From a bacterium 1xD8-48 (GTDB lineage: Bacteria; Bacillota; Clostridia; Lachnospirales; Lachnospiraceae), in assembly GCA_009917455.1 (NCBI GenBank), contig QZDS01000006.1:62001-126000 (forward strand): DNA of 64,000 nt, in the 5' to 3' direction. The position numbers were made by a program, and so were the translations under genes. The notes beneath the pieces are model-generated. The model had not been told where the DNA came from and searched no databases. It worked only from the letters and a program-made list of their open reading frames with translations. Below, piece after piece: positions 61,559 to 64,000 of this stretch (positions are counted from its first letter, which is position 1; each line of letters begins with the position of its first letter).

Positions 61559-63445
61559 ATGGCAGGGACAAGAACAGGAAGTATGATTTATAATGTCGGC
61601 GATTACTGCCGCTTGTCAAAGGACGACGGTACGGATAACGAGAGTGCGAGCATTGCAACACAGAAATCCATTCTTGCTGATTATGTGAAAAAGCAGGGAT
61701 GGAATCTGGTAAAAACGTATGTGGACGACGGGTATTCTGGGACAAATTTCCAAAGACCAGCCTTTCAGGAAATGCTTAAGGACATTGAAAACGGGCTGAT
61801 AAACTGCGTGATTACGAAAGATTTATCAAGGCTTGGGAGGAATTACCTTGACTGCGGCTTGTATCTCGAAGTCTTTTTCCCAGAGCATAATGTGAGGTAT
61901 ATAGCGGTCAATGACGGCGTGGACACGCTCAATAAATCGGCGATGGACATCACACCATTCCGCAATATCCTAAACGAAATGTATTCCGCCGATGTGTCGG
62001 TCAAGATAAAATCGGCGTACCGTGCGAGGTTCCAGCAGGGGAAATTCATGGGGACATATGCACCCTATGGGTATATCAAAGACCCCGCCGACCACAACCA
62101 TCTGCTGATTGATGATAAGGTGGCGCACGTTGTAAGGGAGATATTTGACCTTGCATTGGCGGGAAACGGACTTGGAAAAATCCGTAAGCACCTTAATAAA
62201 CAGCACATCCTACGCCCTGCCGCTTATGCGGCGGAGCAGGGGGCGGCAGGCTATGAGCGATACTTTGAGGATAACGAGGAAAACCGCTATATCTGGAGCG
62301 AGAACAGTGTGAGGGGCATTTTAAGAAGCCCTATCTATGCGGGGAACCTTGCAGGCTACAAGCGGATTGCCGCCAATATGAAAAGCAAGAAAAGACCCTC
62401 TAAGCTGCCCGAAGAATGGGAAGTGATACCCGACACCCATGAGGGCATAGTTACACAAGAAGAATTTGATACTGTCCAACAGCTTATGACGAGCCGCAGG
62501 CGGGAAAAAAATAAGGGCGGTTTTGAGAATATTTTTTCAGGCGTTATCAAGTGTGCGGACTGCGGCTATGCTTTGCGGGCGATGAGCGCAAACAGGAGGA
62601 AACGCCCCGACATTATCGACTGCGTACAATACACCTGTAATAATTATGGCAGGTACGGCAACGTCATGTGTACTGCACACGCCATTGAAGCGAGGGACTT
62701 ATTCAACGCCGTGCTTGCCGACATCAACCGTTTTGCGGATATGGCGGTGAATGATGAGCGGGCGGTAAGGGCGATTGAGAAGCGGCTCACGGAAACAGAC
62801 CAGAGCAAGGCAAAGGCAATGGAGAAAGAACAAAAGAAGCTGAACAAACGCCTTGCGGAGCTTGACAGGCTATTTTCTTCTCTTTACGAGGATAAGGTCA
62901 TGGAGCGTATCACCGAGCGGAATTTTGAGATGATGTCGGGGAAATACCAGAAAGAACAGCTTGAGATTGAATCAAGGCTGAAAGAGGTAACAGAAACGCT
63001 TAACGAAAGCTACGAAAAATCACAGGGAATCCGTGACTTCCTCTCCCTTATCCGTAACTATCAAGGCATTAAGGAACTGGACGCAACCATCATAAACGCT
63101 TTGATAGACAAGATACTTGTTTCCGAGCGTGAGAAGCTTGCAGACGGAACAGTGAAACAGGAAATCAAGATTTACTATAAATTCATCGGCTTTGTCGGTG
63201 AATTACATATCACACCCACAAAGCGGTGGACAGCGTTGCCCGCTAAATGCTGTACAGTGTGCGGCGTTGAATACGTCCCTGGCTCTGGCATATCAAAGTA
63301 TTGTCCCGTTTGCGCCAAGAAGATGCAGAGGGAGAAGTCAAACGAGAGCAAACGCAGGAGCAGGGAGCAGAAACGGATGGCATGTATTGAACTGTCCGCA
63401 AAAAATGACCGACTGATTTGGAGCAGCGCGCCGGGAGGATTGTAA
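61559..63445 (+). CDS. Large serine recombinase (TnpX/TndX type)
   Basis: 628 residues. Resolvase domain (about 10-160) with nucleophile Ser about 20 in YCRLSKDDGTDNESASI and the DLSRLGRNYLD motif. Recombinase domain (about 185-300) with YAPYGYIKDP, zinc ribbon IKCADCGYALRAM with CTAH, a coiled coil (about 395-480), and a C-terminal extra zinc ribbon CCTVCGVEY and CPVCAKK. It catalyses excision and integration of the element. The last nine residues and the stop codon lie beyond attR in target DNA; in the circular form the frame would end two codons after DR, as LM-stop. Confidence 0.93.
   Translation: MAGTRTGSMIYNVGDYCRLSKDDGTDNESASIATQKSILADYVKKQGWNLVKTYVDDGYSGTNFQRPAFQEMLKDIENGLINCVITKDLSRLGRNYLDCGLYLEVFFPEHNVRYIAVNDGVDTLNKSAMDITPFRNILNEMYSADVSVKIKSAYRARFQQGKFMGTYAPYGYIKDPADHNHLLIDDKVAHVVREIFDLALAGNGLGKIRKHLNKQHILRPAAYAAEQGAAGYERYFEDNEENRYIWSENSVRGILRSPIYAGNLAGYKRIAANMKSKKRPSKLPEEWEVIPDTHEGIVTQEEFDTVQQLMTSRRREKNKGGFENIFSGVIKCADCGYALRAMSANRRKRPDIIDCVQYTCNNYGRYGNVMCTAHAIEARDLFNAVLADINRFADMAVNDERAVRAIEKRLTETDQSKAKAMEKEQKKLNKRLAELDRLFSSLYEDKVMERITERNFEMMSGKYQKEQLEIESRLKEVTETLNESYEKSQGIRDFLSLIRNYQGIKELDATIINALIDKILVSEREKLADGTVKQEIKIYYKFIGFVGELHITPTKRWTALPAKCCTVCGVEYVPGSGISKYCPVCAKKMQREKSNESKRRSREQKRMACIELSAKNDRLIWSSAPGGL
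63393..63425. other. attR: right junction of the Tn4451-like element
   Basis: The core TGTCCGCAAAA (63393-63403) is the exact inverse of the left-end core, and 11 bases separate it from the GA at 63415-63416, the same distance as on the left. The target sequence resumes as GAT TTG GAG CAG (D L E Q). Confidence 0.8.
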
Positions 63446-64000
63446 GGCGCGGCAATGAGAATAAAAGGGTAAGGATTTTCCGGTATGTCACAAAAGGCAC
63501 CTTTGATGCCTACACCTGGGGGCTGGTGGAGTCAAAGCAGAAATTCATCGGGCAGATCATGACCTCCAAAAGCCCGGCCCGCTCCATTGAGGATGTGGAT
63601 GCCACGGCCCTGTCCTATGCGGAGGTAAAGATGTTAGCCACGGGCGATACCAGAATCAAAGAAAAAATGGATTTGGATATACAGGTGACGAAGCTGAAAA
63701 TGCTGAAATCAAACCACCAGGCACAGCAGTACGAGATGCAGGATAAAGTGCGGGGATATTACCCCAATAAGATAAAAGAAACCCAGCTTTACATCGACTG
63801 CCTGAATGCCGACCTGCCGATACTGGAGGCGCATCTGGCGAAAGAAGATGCTTTTTCCATGACTGTTATGGGGACGGCATACACGGAGCGCAAGGAGGCG
63901 GGCAAGGCAATCGTGGCGGCCTGCCGCCTGATGGATGACCCAGGCAAGGAGATTGAACTTGGGGAATACCGTGGATTTCCCATGAAACTGTGCTTTGACG
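63415..64000 (+). pseudogene. ICE helicase remnant, right part (continues past the window)
   Basis: The frame reads DLEQRAGRIVRRGNENKRVR, then IFRYVTKGTFDAYTWGLVES and KQKFIGQIMTSKSPARSIED, the final SNF2 motif VI (QRxGRxxRxGN) and C-terminal region of the large ICE helicase protein. It continues exactly from the left part if the element is removed. There is no start codon of its own before 63560, and the frame is open at the window end. Confidence 0.85.

Larger units (their letters stand above)
53038..63416 (+). mobile_element. Tn4451/Tn5397-like mobilizable element
   Basis: About 10.4 kb inserted in a helicase gene. It encodes TnpV at the left end, cargo (ABM-like, DUF3795, WYL regulator, KTR protein), three sigma-like factors, RepA-like ATPase, oriT, MobV relaxase, ParB, a PC4-like protein and, at the right end, a large serine recombinase of the TnpX/TndX type. 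Such recombinases cut at a GA dinucleotide, as found at both junctions. Cutting and rejoining across GA restores the reading PAD-LEQRAGRIVRRGN in the target. No conjugation (type IV secretion) gene is inside, so transfer would need a helper. Confidence 0.88.

Noticed and set aside
1..64000. CRISPR arrays, rRNA operons, further tRNA genes, prophage
   Set aside because: No regularly spaced repeats, no rRNA-like stretches, only one tRNA cloverleaf, and no phage structural genes were seen on either strand.

Overview
The window looks like low-to-mid GC Firmicutes chromosome, most likely a gut Lachnospiraceae (Clostridium cluster XIVa type). Grounds: strong AGGAGG ribosome sites, TTGACA-N17-TATAAT promoters, and family content (DUF3810, Mbeg1-like hydrolases, C_GCAxxG_C_C protein, AGCS symporter, KDG operon, T7SSb-type EssC, Tn4451-like element). 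The genus is an inference; no rRNA gene is present.

Left part (1-26.5 kb). The window opens in the end of a ROK gene. An AgrC/AgrA-like pair (histidine kinase plus LytTR regulator) follows, then a lipoprotein whose promoter carries two direct repeats resembling LytTR sites. Positions 4.1-6.6 kb are a gene graveyard: Hsp20, groES (still with a CIRCE operator) and ABC-transporter relics lie among an intact LysR and an intact MarR gene. Next come a leukocidin-like beta-pore protein without a signal peptide, a LysM lipoprotein, a MATE exporter, a BlaI/M56 pair with a GLUG-like ectodomain, a nitrite/sulfite reductase, a decayed spore-photolyase-like gene, a possible structured RNA, a SEC-C/C_GCAxxG_C_C/BirA cluster, two more MATE exporters, an AGCS symporter, a DUF3810 gene, an Mbeg1-like hydrolase and tRNA-Leu(CAG).

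Middle part (26.6-39.1 kb) is sugar catabolism: two GH13_31 alpha-glucosidases with an AraC regulator, a FliD-C-like orphan, and an AraC-flanked uronate operon (kduI, kduD, an RpiB-family DhuI-like isomerase, a KDPG aldolase fused to a VOC-like domain, kdgK) ending in a clear terminator. A ZIP metal transporter follows.

Positions 39.2-47.3 kb hold the most interesting locus, a compact type VII secretion module: an EssC ATPase with FHA-like and transmembrane regions and three ATPase folds, EsaB/YukD, three small helical proteins, two canonical WXG100 proteins, and a lipase-like protein with its catalytic domain first and a WXG-like helical tail last, ending in YxxxD. EssA, EssB and EsaA are not in the window. 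An FMN-dehydrogenase-like gene, a REC-HD-GYP regulator and an S8 peptidase follow.

The right end (51.4-64 kb) is mobile DNA. A small MITE-like element touches the S8 stop codon. Beyond it lies a remnant of a large ICE helicase gene, split by a 10.4-kb Tn4451/Tn5397-like mobilizable element (TnpV, cargo genes, three sigma-like factors, RepA, oriT, MobV relaxase, ParB, PC4-like protein, large serine recombinase). Both ends can be placed on a GA dinucleotide with a symmetric inverted 11-bp core, and excision would restore the helicase frame exactly.
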